64,000 bases of DNA. Origin: Massilia agilis. Its GTDB lineage: Bacteria > Pseudomonadota > Gammaproteobacteria > Burkholderiales > Burkholderiaceae_D. The stretch is taken from assembly GCF_024756255.1 (NCBI RefSeq), contig NZ_JANUHB010000007.1, forward strand, positions 62,001-126,000, in the 5' to 3' direction. Positions 17,911 through 28,759 of the stretch are shown here, piece after piece; the stretch's first letter is position 1, and each line of letters begins with the position of its first letter. Under the pieces are notes generated by a model, which was not told where the DNA came from, searched no databases, and saw nothing but the letters and a program-made list of their open reading frames with translations. The position numbers and the translations under genes are program-made.

Positions 17911-18912
17911 TCAACGTTTGTCCAGCCGCGCCTGCATCGCCGGCGTCATCACGACATTGCGGTTGGCGTCCACCAGCAGCACTTCGTTCAGGCCCAGGCG
18001 TTCGGCCATTTCTTTCCAGTGCTGCGGCCCGGAAACGAACAGCGGCTTGGAGTGGCCGTCCGAGCGCAGGCCCACGTGCTCGCCGCCGCTGGCGATGATC
18101 GTCACCGAGGCCACCGTGTCGGTGGTGTCGCCGGTGCGCGGGTCGATGATGTGCGGGTGGCGCTTGCCGTCCTTCATGAAGTAGCGCTCGTAGTCGCCGC
18201 TGGTGCCGATCGCTTCGTTGTCGTGCAGCTCGACGCTGGCCAGCGCGCCGTCGCCGCGTGGGTCCTTGATGCCCACGCGCCACGGGCGTTCGCCCGGCTG
18301 GCCGATGGCGATCATGTTGCCGCCGGTGTTGACCAGCGCGGCCTTGACGTGCGCGGCGCGCAGGATCTCCACGGCGCGGTCCAGCGCGTAGCCCTTGGCG
18401 TAGCCGCCCAGGTCGATCATCACGGCCGGGTTCACGCTGCGGATCCGCGTGCCCTGGTAGCGCAGGTCGGACAGGCGCGGATTGGCCTTCACCCATTTGT
18501 CGATCTCGGCCTGCGATGGCCCTTGCGCGTGGATGTCGCTGCTCTGGAATCCCCACAGCCGGATCAGGTGGCCGATCGCGGGGTTGAACAGGTTGTCCGA
18601 TTGTGCGGACAGCAGCGCGGCCGATTGCAGCAGGCTCACCATTTCGGCGTCGGCCTGGAAGGTCTCGCCGCGCGCGATCGCGTCGTTCAGCGCCGTGAGC
18701 TGGCTTGGCTGCCACGCGTGGAACTTGTGGTGCAGGCGGTCGAATTCGCGCAGCACCTCGTCGCCCAGCTGCCGGGCGCGCTCTTCGCTTTCGCCGTAGA
18801 TGCTCACCTCGACCTGGGTGCCGAACACGTGCCCCTGCACGCGCACCACCTGGTCGTGCCGGGCGCAGCCGGCCAAGAGCAGCATCAGCCAGCCAATGAA
18901 CAGGACTCTCAT
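17911..18912 (-). CDS. nosX: FAD:protein FMN transferase, NosX (ApbE family lipoprotein)
   Basis: Attaches FMN covalently to a Thr of NosR in the periplasm and thereby supports N2O reductase in vivo. 333 residues from the ATG at 18912, with lipobox LLAGC (Cys16). ApbE signatures include the conserved WGF region, MIDLGGYAKGYALDRA, and the metal-binding end with DPRTGDTTDTVASVTIIA. It starts 14 bases after nosY in the same direction. No other copy is in the window. Confidence 0.9.
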   Translation of the reverse strand: MRVLFIGWLMLLLAGCARHDQVVRVQGHVFGTQVEVSIYGESEERARQLGDEVLREFDRLHHKFHAWQPSQLTALNDAIARGETFQADAEMVSLLQSAALLSAQSDNLFNPAIGHLIRLWGFQSSDIHAQGPSQAEIDKWVKANPRLSDLRYQGTRIRSVNPAVMIDLGGYAKGYALDRAVEILRAAHVKAALVNTGGNMIAIGQPGERPWRVGIKDPRGDGALASVELHDNEAIGTSGDYERYFMKDGKRHPHIIDPRTGDTTDTVASVTIIASGGEHVGLRSDGHSKPLFVSGPQHWKEMAERLGLNEVLLVDANRNVVMTPAMQARLDKR

Positions 18913-18926
18913 CGCAAGCTCCTTTT

Positions 18927-19748
18927 TCAGCGGAAGCGCCAGGCCGACAGCGCGAGCGGCACGCCGATCCACGCAGCCATCGCGCCCACCAGCAGCAGCG
19001 GCGAGGTCAGCACGCCGGGCACGGCGGTGGCCAAGCCATACATGTCCTGCACGTCACCGGAACCGAAGATGTTCAGCATGCGGAACACGTCGGCGGGATT
19101 GAGCATCAGGAGCGCGCCGAACACGCCGCTGCCGAGCGCGCCGTTGCTGGCGACCAGCGCGCCGGTCAGGCCCAGGTCGAAGGCCAGCACGAACAGGAAC
19201 CACAGGCCGATGGCGGCGCCGCTGGCGCGGATGCGGTCGCGCGAGAGCACCGACACCAGCATCGCCATGCTCAGGAAGGCCATCCCCATCAGCACGCTGC
19301 TGGCGGCGAAGCCGACGTAGTGCCAGGCGTCGTGACCAGAGAAGTGCGGCGCCAGCGGCAGCGCTGCCAGCACCAGGCCGCCCGCGGTGGCGCAGGCCAG
19401 CGCCGCCGACAGGCCGGCGAATTTGCCAAGCAAGATCTCGAAGCGCGTGATCGGCATCGATACCAAAAGGTCGAGCGAGCCGCGTTCGCGCTCGCCCACG
19501 ATGGCGTCGTAGCCGAGCATGAGCGCGATCAGCGGCACCAGGTACACGGCCAGGCTGGTCAGGCTGGCGACCGTCACCTCGATGCCGCGAAAGCCGACCT
19601 GGCCCTGCTGGGCGCTGCCGGCATAGGCGATGGCCAGCGCGAGCAGCGCCAGCACTAGCGCCACGGCCAGCACCCAGCGGTTGCGCAGGCGGTCGCGGAA
19701 TTCCTGGCGCGCGATCACGCCTGCCTGGCGCCATTCAATGCGTGCCAT
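18927..19748 (-). CDS. nosY: NosY, membrane permease of the NosDFY copper-site maturation complex
   Basis: 273 residues with about six membrane segments and the ABC-2 type layout. It starts MARIEWRQAGVIARQEFRDR and has the cytoplasmic motif GERERGSLDLLVSMPITR. With NosF and NosD it forms the ABC-type complex that supports CuZ assembly in NosZ. GGAGG precedes the ATG by five bases. It overlaps nosF by 14 bases. Confidence 0.93.
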   Translation of the reverse strand: MARIEWRQAGVIARQEFRDRLRNRWVLAVALVLALLALAIAYAGSAQQGQVGFRGIEVTVASLTSLAVYLVPLIALMLGYDAIVGERERGSLDLLVSMPITRFEILLGKFAGLSAALACATAGGLVLAALPLAPHFSGHDAWHYVGFAASSVLMGMAFLSMAMLVSVLSRDRIRASGAAIGLWFLFVLAFDLGLTGALVASNGALGSGVFGALLMLNPADVFRMLNIFGSGDVQDMYGLATAVPGVLTSPLLLVGAMAAWIGVPLALSAWRFR

Positions 19749-20655
19749 GCTTGCCTCCAAATCCAAGGAAGAGTTGTTCGAGCGATGCTTCCTGCACCGA
19801 CAGGTCGAGCACCGCGTCGCCCAGCGCGGCCACGCGCGCGATCAGCGCCATTTTCTGGTGCGGCGCGCAGGCGATGCGCACGCGGTCGGCCAGCACCTCG
19901 ATGGCATGCTCGCCGGCCAGGCTGGCTTCGATCCGCATCGCGTCGCCTTCGCGCACGCGCACCTCGATGCGCGCGTGCTGGGAGGTGGACGCGCGCAGCT
20001 CGGCCAGCGTGCCGCGCGCGGCCACGCGGCCGGCGCGCATGATCACCAGCTGGTCCACGCGGTCCTGGATGTCGGCCAGGATGTGCGAGGTGATCACCAC
20101 CGTGGTGCCACCGTCCTGCACTTCGCGCAGCACCTGGTAGAAGTCGTGGATGCCTTCCGGGTCCAGGCCGTTGGTGGGCTCGTCGAGGAACACCAGGTCC
20201 GGCTCGCCCAGCAGCACTTGGGCAAAGCCGAGGCGCTGGCGCATGCCCTTCGAGTAGCCGCCCACGCGGCGCCCGGCGGCGCGCGCCAGGCCCACGCGTT
20301 CGAGCACGCCGATGCACTCCTTGCGCGGCACGCCCTTCAGGTCGGCGAACAGGCGCAGCACCTCGCCGCCGGTCAGGTTGTCGTAGGTGGCGAAAGTCTC
20401 GGGCAGGTAGCCGATGCGGCGGCGCGCCTGGCGAAAGCGCTCGCCGCTGACCGGGGCGCCGTCCAGCAGCACGTCGCCGCTGGTTGGGGGAATCAGGCCG
20501 AGCATTACCTTGAACAGGGTGCTCTTGCCGGCGCCGTTGTGGCCGATCAGGCCGACCATCTGGCCGCTGCCGATGGCCAGGCTCACGCCGTCGAGCGCCT
20601 GCACCTCGCCAAAGCGACAGCTCACGTTGCGTACTTCAATGCGGTAGTCCGCCAT
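19735..20655 (-). CDS. nosF: NosF, ATPase of the NosDFY complex
   Basis: 306 residues. Walker A is GHNGAGKST, the signature is GYSKGMRQRL, Walker B is LVFLDEPTNGLDP, and the switch His lies in ITSHIL. It is the cytoplasmic ATPase paired with NosY. It overlaps the 3' end of nosD by 20 bases and the 5' end of nosY by 14, so expression is tightly coupled. Confidence 0.95.
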   Translation of the reverse strand: MADYRIEVRNVSCRFGEVQALDGVSLAIGSGQMVGLIGHNGAGKSTLFKVMLGLIPPTSGDVLLDGAPVSGERFRQARRRIGYLPETFATYDNLTGGEVLRLFADLKGVPRKECIGVLERVGLARAAGRRVGGYSKGMRQRLGFAQVLLGEPDLVFLDEPTNGLDPEGIHDFYQVLREVQDGGTTVVITSHILADIQDRVDQLVIMRAGRVAARGTLAELRASTSQHARIEVRVREGDAMRIEASLAGEHAIEVLADRVRIACAPHQKMALIARVAALGDAVLDLSVQEASLEQLFLGFGGKHGTH

Positions 20656-21895
20656 TCCATTTGCTCCAATTGGTGTGCCACGGCTTCATGCGCGGGTGCT
20701 GCTCGGTCACGCTGGGCGCACGCAGCACCGGGAACTGGCGCGCGGCAAAGCGCAGCGCCTGCAGCGCGGGGCTGGACAGCATCAGCTTGGCCAGCGGGTA
20801 CTGCCAGCTGATGCGGTCCACGATGTCGTTCGCTTCGTAGCGCAGGTCGCCACGGCCGTCGCCGTCCTGGTCCCAGCCGCGATAGTTGCTCCAGTAGTTG
20901 GGCTGCTTGCGGCCCCACTCGACGTCCTTGGACGCGACGAATTCGACCTGCTCCTGGTTGTTGATGAAGTCGTTGCCGTCCACCTGGTTGTTGCTGGAGC
21001 CCGCGGTCAGCTGCACGCCGTTGCGGTTGCCGACCACCAGGTTGCCGCGGATCGTGTTGAACTCGGCGTCGTAGATGAAGAAGCCGCGGTCGTTGCCGGC
21101 CACGATGTTGTCCTCGATGAGCGAGTCCTGGATCGTGCGCAGCATGATGCCATGCTCTTCGTTGCCCCAGGCGCGGTTGCGGCGCACCACCAGGTGGCGC
21201 ACCTCCATCAGCGCCAGCCCGCCGCGGTTGTGCCAGGTCTCGTTGTCTTCCCAGGTGCTGTCGTTGGTGTTCATGTAGTGGGTACCGTAGCGCACGTCGT
21301 GCAGGCGGTTGCCGCGAAACAGCGCGTGCTGCGAGTAGTCCACGTAGATGCCGTCGCGGGTGTGGCTGACGGTGTTGCCGATCACCTGCGAGTTGATGGT
21401 GTTGTACACCTGGATGCCGTTGCCGCGGTCGGCCGAGAACAGGTCGGCGCGGCCGACGATGGTGTTGCGCTCGATGGTGGAATCGGCCGACTGCTCCAGC
21501 CATACGCCGAACAGGTTGGCGGTGAGCTCGCAATCGGCCACGCGCGCGCGGTCCGAGCCGGGCTGGATGTAGATGCCGGCGTTCTGCGCGTCCAGGTTGA
21601 TGCCGCTGCCCTGCACGGCCAGGCCGCGGATGGTCACGTCCTGGGCGCGCACCCGGATCACGTCGCCCTTGCCGCCGCCGTGCACCAGCGGCTTGCCCAC
21701 GCCTTCGAGCGTGAGCGGCTTGTCGATCACCAGGTTCTCGCGGTAGGTGCCGGCGGCCACCTGCACGGTGTCGCCGACGCGTGCCGCGCGCAGCGCGGCC
21801 GCAATCGACTGGCCGCTTTCCACCCGCAGCACGGCGGCGTGGGCGCTGGCCGCAGCTGCAAGCAGCGCGGCCAGCAGGCCTATGTGCCCCTTCAT
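20636..21895 (-). CDS. nosD: NosD, periplasmic beta-helix copper-delivery protein
   Basis: 419 residues from the ATG at 21895. A cleavable signal ends AAAASAHA. It is followed by repeated parallel-beta-helix turns (for example NGIQVYN, DGIYVDYS, HGIMLRT and NGVQLTAG), the CASH/NosD fold. Known role: partner of NosFY in building the CuZ centre of N2O reductase. Its ATG overlaps the nosR TGA (ATGA). Confidence 0.95.
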   Translation of the reverse strand: MKGHIGLLAALLAAAASAHAAVLRVESGQSIAAALRAARVGDTVQVAAGTYRENLVIDKPLTLEGVGKPLVHGGGKGDVIRVRAQDVTIRGLAVQGSGINLDAQNAGIYIQPGSDRARVADCELTANLFGVWLEQSADSTIERNTIVGRADLFSADRGNGIQVYNTINSQVIGNTVSHTRDGIYVDYSQHALFRGNRLHDVRYGTHYMNTNDSTWEDNETWHNRGGLALMEVRHLVVRRNRAWGNEEHGIMLRTIQDSLIEDNIVAGNDRGFFIYDAEFNTIRGNLVVGNRNGVQLTAGSSNNQVDGNDFINNQEQVEFVASKDVEWGRKQPNYWSNYRGWDQDGDGRGDLRYEANDIVDRISWQYPLAKLMLSSPALQALRFAARQFPVLRAPSVTEQHPRMKPWHTNWSKWNGGLPH

Positions 21896-24084
21896 TTGCC
21901 GGTCCCCTGCTGCTGGCCGGCCTTGGTTGCCAGTTCCGCGCGCACTCTCTCGAGCGGGATGAAGTAGCCGCGCGCGTCGATCGGCGTGAGCGGCTGTCCT
22001 GCCTTGTCGCGTGCCTTGCGCTCCTTGACCAGCGGCGGGCAGGCATGGTCGTCGTAGTACATCACCATGCAGTCCAGGCAGGCCAGGCATTCGCGCTGGT
22101 CGATGTTGCCCTGGGCGTCGATTGCGTGCGAGCCGCAGCCGGCGGCGCAGGCGTGGCAGGTGGTGCATTCCTGCTTGCGCTTCAGGCCGAACAGGCGGAA
22201 CGTGGACGGCACCGCGAGCGATGCGCCCAGCGGGCACAGGTACTTGCAGTAGGGCCGTTCGGACAGGATCGAGATGCCCAGGATGACCGCCACGAACAGC
22301 GTGTACGGCCACGGGCGGTTCCACGGACCGACCAGGAAGGTGGTCTTGAACGGCTCGATCTCGGCCAGCGTCTCGGCCGCTTCCATCGACCACAGCGACA
22401 CCGCCAAGAGGACCGCAAACACCACGTACTTGGTCCATTTGAGCTTGTCGTGCACGCGCTTGGGCAGCAGGCGTTGGTATCTTCCCAGGCCGATCACCTG
22501 GCCGAGCCGGTATGCCAGATGCTGCAGTGAACCCATCGGGCACAGCCACCCACAAAACAGGCCGCGTCCCCACAGCAGCACGGTGACGGCCAGGAAGATC
22601 CAGAACAGGAAGATGAACGGGTCCGACAGGAACAGTTCCCACTTCCACTGGTGGATCAGCGAGTGGAACCAGGTCAGCACCTGGGTCACGCTCGGCTGGG
22701 CTTTCAGCATCCAGCCAAGGTACACCACGCTCGCGATCCACAGCAGGTGCCGCGGCACCGAAATCCAGGGCTTGTGCTTGCGGCTGGACGCGCGCACCAG
22801 CTTGTCGCGCTGCGCGTACAGCACGCCGGCGGTCAGCAGCACCAGCACGAACAGGGCGATCTCCAGCTTCTTGCCGCTCCAGGCCTTGTGCCAGGCCGGC
22901 TCGGGGCGCTCCACGCGCGGGCGGCCGCCTTCGAGGTAGCGCGCCGGAACCCAGTATTCTTCGTCGAAGTGCGCGAAGACCTTGGCGCCGGTCTGCTTGT
23001 CGGTGCGGTTGGCCAAAAAGCTCAGCTGCCACGGCCAGGCCGGATTGAAGTTCTTCGAGCGGATGATGAAGATGCCGGACTCGCGGTAGGCCGGCTTGCC
23101 CTGGGCCTCGACGCCATACAGGTTCAGGTAATCGGTGTCGCGGAAGGTGAAGCTGGCGCTGTCCTGGCGTACCTGGATGCGGTCATAGATGCCGCCACGG
23201 ACAAAGCCGGAACCCTTGAACGAGACCTGGCCGTTGGCCACCACGAACAGCGCGTGCTCGTCGGGCTTGAGGTCCTGCATCAGGCGCTTGTAGCCATGCT
23301 CGCCCAGCACGCTGGTGCCGACCGTCGGCGCGTTCAGGTAGCCGAAGTACAGGTCCATGTACGGGCCCTTGGCCGGGTCGGCGCCGACGTCCTCGGCCGG
23401 CACCACCAGGTGGCCGACCGAACCTTCCTTGGCCAGCGCGTCCCACGACAGCTGCTCGGCGAGCGGCTTGAAGTGTGCGGGCGGGCGCTCCTTGCGCTTG
23501 AAGATGCCGACCTGGCTGCCGATGATGAAGGCGCTTTGTGCGATGACCTGGTTCTCGGCGATCGCGGTCACGGTGGCGCCGCTGATGCCGTCGAAATTCA
23601 GTCCGCCATCGGCCTGCCCGGCGCCGATTTCCATCTTGGCGTCGCCGCGTTTGCCGAGGTACTGCTTGACGAAGTTGGTCAGCACCGTCTCGGGCAAACC
23701 GGCCAGCAGGATCGGCTCGGAGTGCTTGAGGATGCGCACACCGGTGATCACGCCGGTGGTATCCATGCCGATCAGGGTGACGACCGGTTTGCCGGAGTAG
23801 GCGGGGATGTCGACCACGTCGGTGGACAGGAACACGTAGCCGACCACGCGCTTGTCGGCGCCGTAGCCTTCCACGTAGAACGGAGAGCCCTTGCGCGGCG
23901 AAAACGACTGCGCGGCAGGCAGCACGTCGCGGCACGGGGCCGCGGCGCAGAGGTTGGGGCCGCTCACGACTTCGGGCGGCAGCTCGGTGCTGTAGAGCGA
24001 TGCTGCCGCCAGTTGCGGCAGCAGCATGCACAGCGCGAGCCACATGGCTTGCGCCATGTGGCCCGCGAAGAGGCGCTTGAACAT
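21892..24084 (-). CDS. nosR: NosR, membrane flavo-iron-sulfur protein for N2O reduction
   Basis: 730 residues. After a signal segment comes a periplasmic FMN-binding domain with the flavinylation motif SGATVTA near residue 170. About five or six membrane helices follow, with paired motifs CGWLCPMG and CKYLCPLG, then a C-terminal ferredoxin-like part (CTTCHACAAGC and CLACLDC). It passes electrons to NosZ and/or keeps it active. AGGTTAAGG precedes the ATG. It sits after nosZ here; in many denitrifiers it comes first. Confidence 0.95.
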   Translation of the reverse strand: MFKRLFAGHMAQAMWLALCMLLPQLAAASLYSTELPPEVVSGPNLCAAAPCRDVLPAAQSFSPRKGSPFYVEGYGADKRVVGYVFLSTDVVDIPAYSGKPVVTLIGMDTTGVITGVRILKHSEPILLAGLPETVLTNFVKQYLGKRGDAKMEIGAGQADGGLNFDGISGATVTAIAENQVIAQSAFIIGSQVGIFKRKERPPAHFKPLAEQLSWDALAKEGSVGHLVVPAEDVGADPAKGPYMDLYFGYLNAPTVGTSVLGEHGYKRLMQDLKPDEHALFVVANGQVSFKGSGFVRGGIYDRIQVRQDSASFTFRDTDYLNLYGVEAQGKPAYRESGIFIIRSKNFNPAWPWQLSFLANRTDKQTGAKVFAHFDEEYWVPARYLEGGRPRVERPEPAWHKAWSGKKLEIALFVLVLLTAGVLYAQRDKLVRASSRKHKPWISVPRHLLWIASVVYLGWMLKAQPSVTQVLTWFHSLIHQWKWELFLSDPFIFLFWIFLAVTVLLWGRGLFCGWLCPMGSLQHLAYRLGQVIGLGRYQRLLPKRVHDKLKWTKYVVFAVLLAVSLWSMEAAETLAEIEPFKTTFLVGPWNRPWPYTLFVAVILGISILSERPYCKYLCPLGASLAVPSTFRLFGLKRKQECTTCHACAAGCGSHAIDAQGNIDQRECLACLDCMVMYYDDHACPPLVKERKARDKAGQPLTPIDARGYFIPLERVRAELATKAGQQQGTGK

Positions 24085-24099
24085 TGCCTTAACCTGCTA

Positions 24100-26031
24100 T
24101 CAGGCCTCCACCAGGAAGCGGCTGCGCATTTCCAGGTGCAGCGCGTGGCAGAAGTGAGTGCAGTAGATCCAGTAGGCGCCCGGCTTGTCAGCCTTGAAGG
24201 TCACCGACTTCGTCTCCTGCGGGTTGACGATGAAGTTGATGTTGTAGTTCGGGATCGCGCAACCGTGCGTCAGGTCTTCGACCTTGTCGTAGTTGGTCAG
24301 CGTGAGCGTCACTTCGTCACCCTTCTTCACCTTGATCACCGGCAGCGAGTACTGCGGTGCCTGCGACATCATGCGCACGTGGACCTTGTTGCCCTTGCGT
24401 TCGATGCCGGCGTTCTCGGACGTGACCTTGTTCGGGAAGTCATCCAGGTTGTAGATCTGGCGCGTCTTGATGATGTCGCGGCGCACGATGATCGCGTCGT
24501 GCGGTTCCGGATACGCGGTGTGGTCGGACACGATGCGCATCTTGTCGCCCGAGATATCGATCAGCTGTTCGGTCTCGCTGTGCAGCGGGCCGACCGGCAG
24601 GAAACGGTCCTTCGAGAACTTGTTGCCCGAGTTGAAGTACTTGCCGTCGGCTTCCTTGGTCTCGCCCATCGAGATGTAGCCGTGGCCCGGCTGGTAGTGC
24701 ACGTCCACGCGGTCGCGCACCGGCTTGACGGTCTTGTCGCCCTTGTACTGCTTGATCGCGTCATCGACGTTCCACTTGACGATCTGGCTGTCCAGGAACA
24801 GGGTGGTGAAGGCGTTGCCTTTGCCGTCGAAGGCGGTGTGCAAGGGGCCCAGGCCGATTTCCGGCTCGGCCACCACGGCGTCGCGCTCGGTCTTCAGTTC
24901 GCCGTTGAACCACTTGGTCACCAGCGACAGGTCGATCACGGTGGCGGTCGGCGACAGCTTGCCGGAGCAGACGAAGTACTTGCCGTCCGGGCTGGCGTTC
25001 ACGCCGTGCGGATTCTTGGCGACCGGCACGTAGCAGGTGAGGGCGGTCTTCGGATCGCCGTTCGACACCTTGCGGCCGTCCACGACCGGCACTTTGGAAT
25101 TGCCGATGTGGGTGAACTTGCCGGCCTTGACGGCAGCTTCGATGCGCGCGATGTTGAAGAACACGCAGGCGTCACGCTCGGCGGCCATCATGCCGGCCTG
25201 GTCGGCGGCGTTCTCGGTGTTGTACTGGTTCGAGCCGGCCAGGGTGCCGTCGTACGAGGTGGCCACCAGGTCCATGTTGCCGTCCACGCGGCACTGCCAG
25301 CGCACTTCCATCGTCTCGGCGTCCAGGCACGAGAACAGGGCGTACCACTTGGACGGATCGTCCAGGTCGCGGCCGTCGTTCGGCTGCGGCAGGTGGAACT
25401 CGGAACCGGCGAACACGCGGGTGGTGTAGTTGATCTTCTTGTCGACCGGGTCGCACTTGTCCGGGAACAGGCCGTGCATGCCCATCACGTTGGGGATCTC
25501 GGTGATCTTGTCGCATTCCATGGTATCCAGGCGGATACGGGCCATGCGCGAGTTGATCTTGTCGTTGATCCAGGCGTACTTGCCGTCGTAGGTGCCGTCC
25601 TTGTAGCTGGCGTGCACGTGGTGGGTGTCGCCGGTCAGGTACTTGAGCTGGCCGTCCGGACGGGTGCCGAGGATGGCCTTGGACTCGTTGGTGATGCCCC
25701 AGCCGACCATCGGGTCGATGTTGAACACCGGGATGCGGCGCAGGGTGCGGCCGGACGGAATGCCGATCACGCGCGCTTCGCCCGAGTGGCCGCCGCTGGA
25801 CAGCAGGTAGTAGTCGTCGAGCTGGCCCGGGGCCACTTCGTGGAAGGCGCCGCCGGTGTTGGGGACGGCTGCCGCGGTGGGCGCGCTCTTGCCCGGGGCT
25901 TCTTCCTTGCAGCCGCTCAGTGCGGCCACGCCGGCGCCGGCCAGGCCCAGCATGGCGCTGCGGCCGAGGAAGCGACGACGGCTATCCTGCGTCGTTTCAT
26001 TGACAATCTTTTCGTTCTTGTCGCGATCCAT
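24100..26031 (-). CDS. nosZ: Nitrous oxide reductase NosZ, Tat-exported (clade I type)
   Basis: Reduces N2O to N2 in the periplasm. 643 residues from the ATG at 26031, which follows GGAGAG. An earlier in-frame ATG at 26100 would add 23 residues before the Tat signal and was rejected. The Tat motif RRRFLG, a hydrophobic stretch and LSGC follow the start. The seven-bladed propeller region carries CuZ histidines (for example THHVHASY). The C-terminal cupredoxin has the CuA motif CTHFCHALHLEM. Tat export and the NosR partner mark the clade I enzyme. Confidence 0.97.
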   Translation of the reverse strand: MDRDKNEKIVNETTQDSRRRFLGRSAMLGLAGAGVAALSGCKEEAPGKSAPTAAAVPNTGGAFHEVAPGQLDDYYLLSSGGHSGEARVIGIPSGRTLRRIPVFNIDPMVGWGITNESKAILGTRPDGQLKYLTGDTHHVHASYKDGTYDGKYAWINDKINSRMARIRLDTMECDKITEIPNVMGMHGLFPDKCDPVDKKINYTTRVFAGSEFHLPQPNDGRDLDDPSKWYALFSCLDAETMEVRWQCRVDGNMDLVATSYDGTLAGSNQYNTENAADQAGMMAAERDACVFFNIARIEAAVKAGKFTHIGNSKVPVVDGRKVSNGDPKTALTCYVPVAKNPHGVNASPDGKYFVCSGKLSPTATVIDLSLVTKWFNGELKTERDAVVAEPEIGLGPLHTAFDGKGNAFTTLFLDSQIVKWNVDDAIKQYKGDKTVKPVRDRVDVHYQPGHGYISMGETKEADGKYFNSGNKFSKDRFLPVGPLHSETEQLIDISGDKMRIVSDHTAYPEPHDAIIVRRDIIKTRQIYNLDDFPNKVTSENAGIERKGNKVHVRMMSQAPQYSLPVIKVKKGDEVTLTLTNYDKVEDLTHGCAIPNYNINFIVNPQETKSVTFKADKPGAYWIYCTHFCHALHLEMRSRFLVEA

Positions 26032-26140
26032 CGAGATCTCTCCTAAAAAAAGGCGTTTGTGCTGGTGCACATTCTCGCGATTGGTGCCGAAAAGAAACAT
26101 GATCGAGATTATGGTTTTTCCGCTTGGTCAAAAGAGGCAC

Positions 26141-26154
26141 TTGATTTGCATCAA
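26141..26154. promoter_or_regulatory. nosZ: FNR/Anr/Dnr box upstream of nosZ
   Basis: TTGATTTGCATCAA is a perfect TTGAT-N4-ATCAA site centred about 116 bp before the nosZ ATG. A -10-like CATAAT (on -, 26108-26113) lies downstream of it, which would put the box near -46. This fits anaerobic or NO-dependent activation of nos by a Crp/Fnr-type regulator. Confidence 0.75.
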
Positions 26155-26198
26155 ATTGTCCTCAATCAAGTCTAAAAGCCGTGCCGCTTGCGCAATAC

Positions 26199-26215
26199 CC
26201 TAGTATTTTGCTAGG
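26199..26215. promoter_or_regulatory. Palindrome CCTAG-N7-CTAGG upstream of nosZ
   Basis: A perfect 5-7-5 inverted repeat in the AT-rich gap between nosZ and the S46 peptidase gene, about 170 bp before nosZ. No regulator is assigned to it. Confidence 0.35.
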
Positions 26216-26330
26216 AAAAATCGCCGGCTCTGGCAGTGCTGTTTCTGGCCCCGGAGTCCAGGGCTGGCCCGGCATCGCACGCATTCTTCCGCCAAGGATG
26301 CGAATGCTGCGATGCGGCATTTTCGCTAAC

Positions 26331-26362
26331 AAAAAAGCCACGCGGCCTTGCGGCGGCGTGGC
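26331..26362 (-). terminator. Rho-independent terminator of the S46 peptidase gene
   Basis: Read on -: GCCACGC, a GC-rich loop, GCGTGGC and six T, starting 22 bases after the stop codon at 26385. Confidence 0.85.
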
Positions 26363-26384
26363 TCGTTGCCCCAGCGGGCGGCGA

Positions 26385-28544
<2,160 letters not shown>

Positions 28545-28699
28545 TGCTTGGCTGTCTCGTGATGGGTGGGAAAACACATCCGCTCCACATAGGGGAGTGC
28601 CCGTCAGTATGGGAAGCCGCATGCATATAGTCAACCCTAAGCGCGAATCGACGCGCCGCGCTTGCGCTTTCACGCTAGCACTGCAATGCCTTGCGTGTC

Positions 28700-28736
28700 G
28701 CCAAATGGCATTGCTCCACGCAGGGCCAAAATGGCC
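28700..28736. promoter_or_regulatory. Two related palindromes upstream of hcp
   Basis: GCCAAATGGC (28700-28709) and GGCCAAAATGGCC (28724-28736) share the halves GCCA and TGGC and lie 24-60 bp before the hcp ATG. Paired similar palindromes at this position suggest an operator. No known factor is assigned. Confidence 0.4.
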
Positions 28737-28759
28737 TCTCCACTCATCAGGAGAAGTGC

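Noticed and set aside
22651..26046. A 1131-codon open frame antisense to nosR/nosZ
   Set aside because: It spans two genes on the other strand, has the same artefact composition and no ribosome site. The nos genes explain the region.
28545..28759. A sigma-54 promoter before hcp
   Set aside because: TGGC and TTGC elements occur, but not at -24/-12 spacing. The palindromes explain them better.
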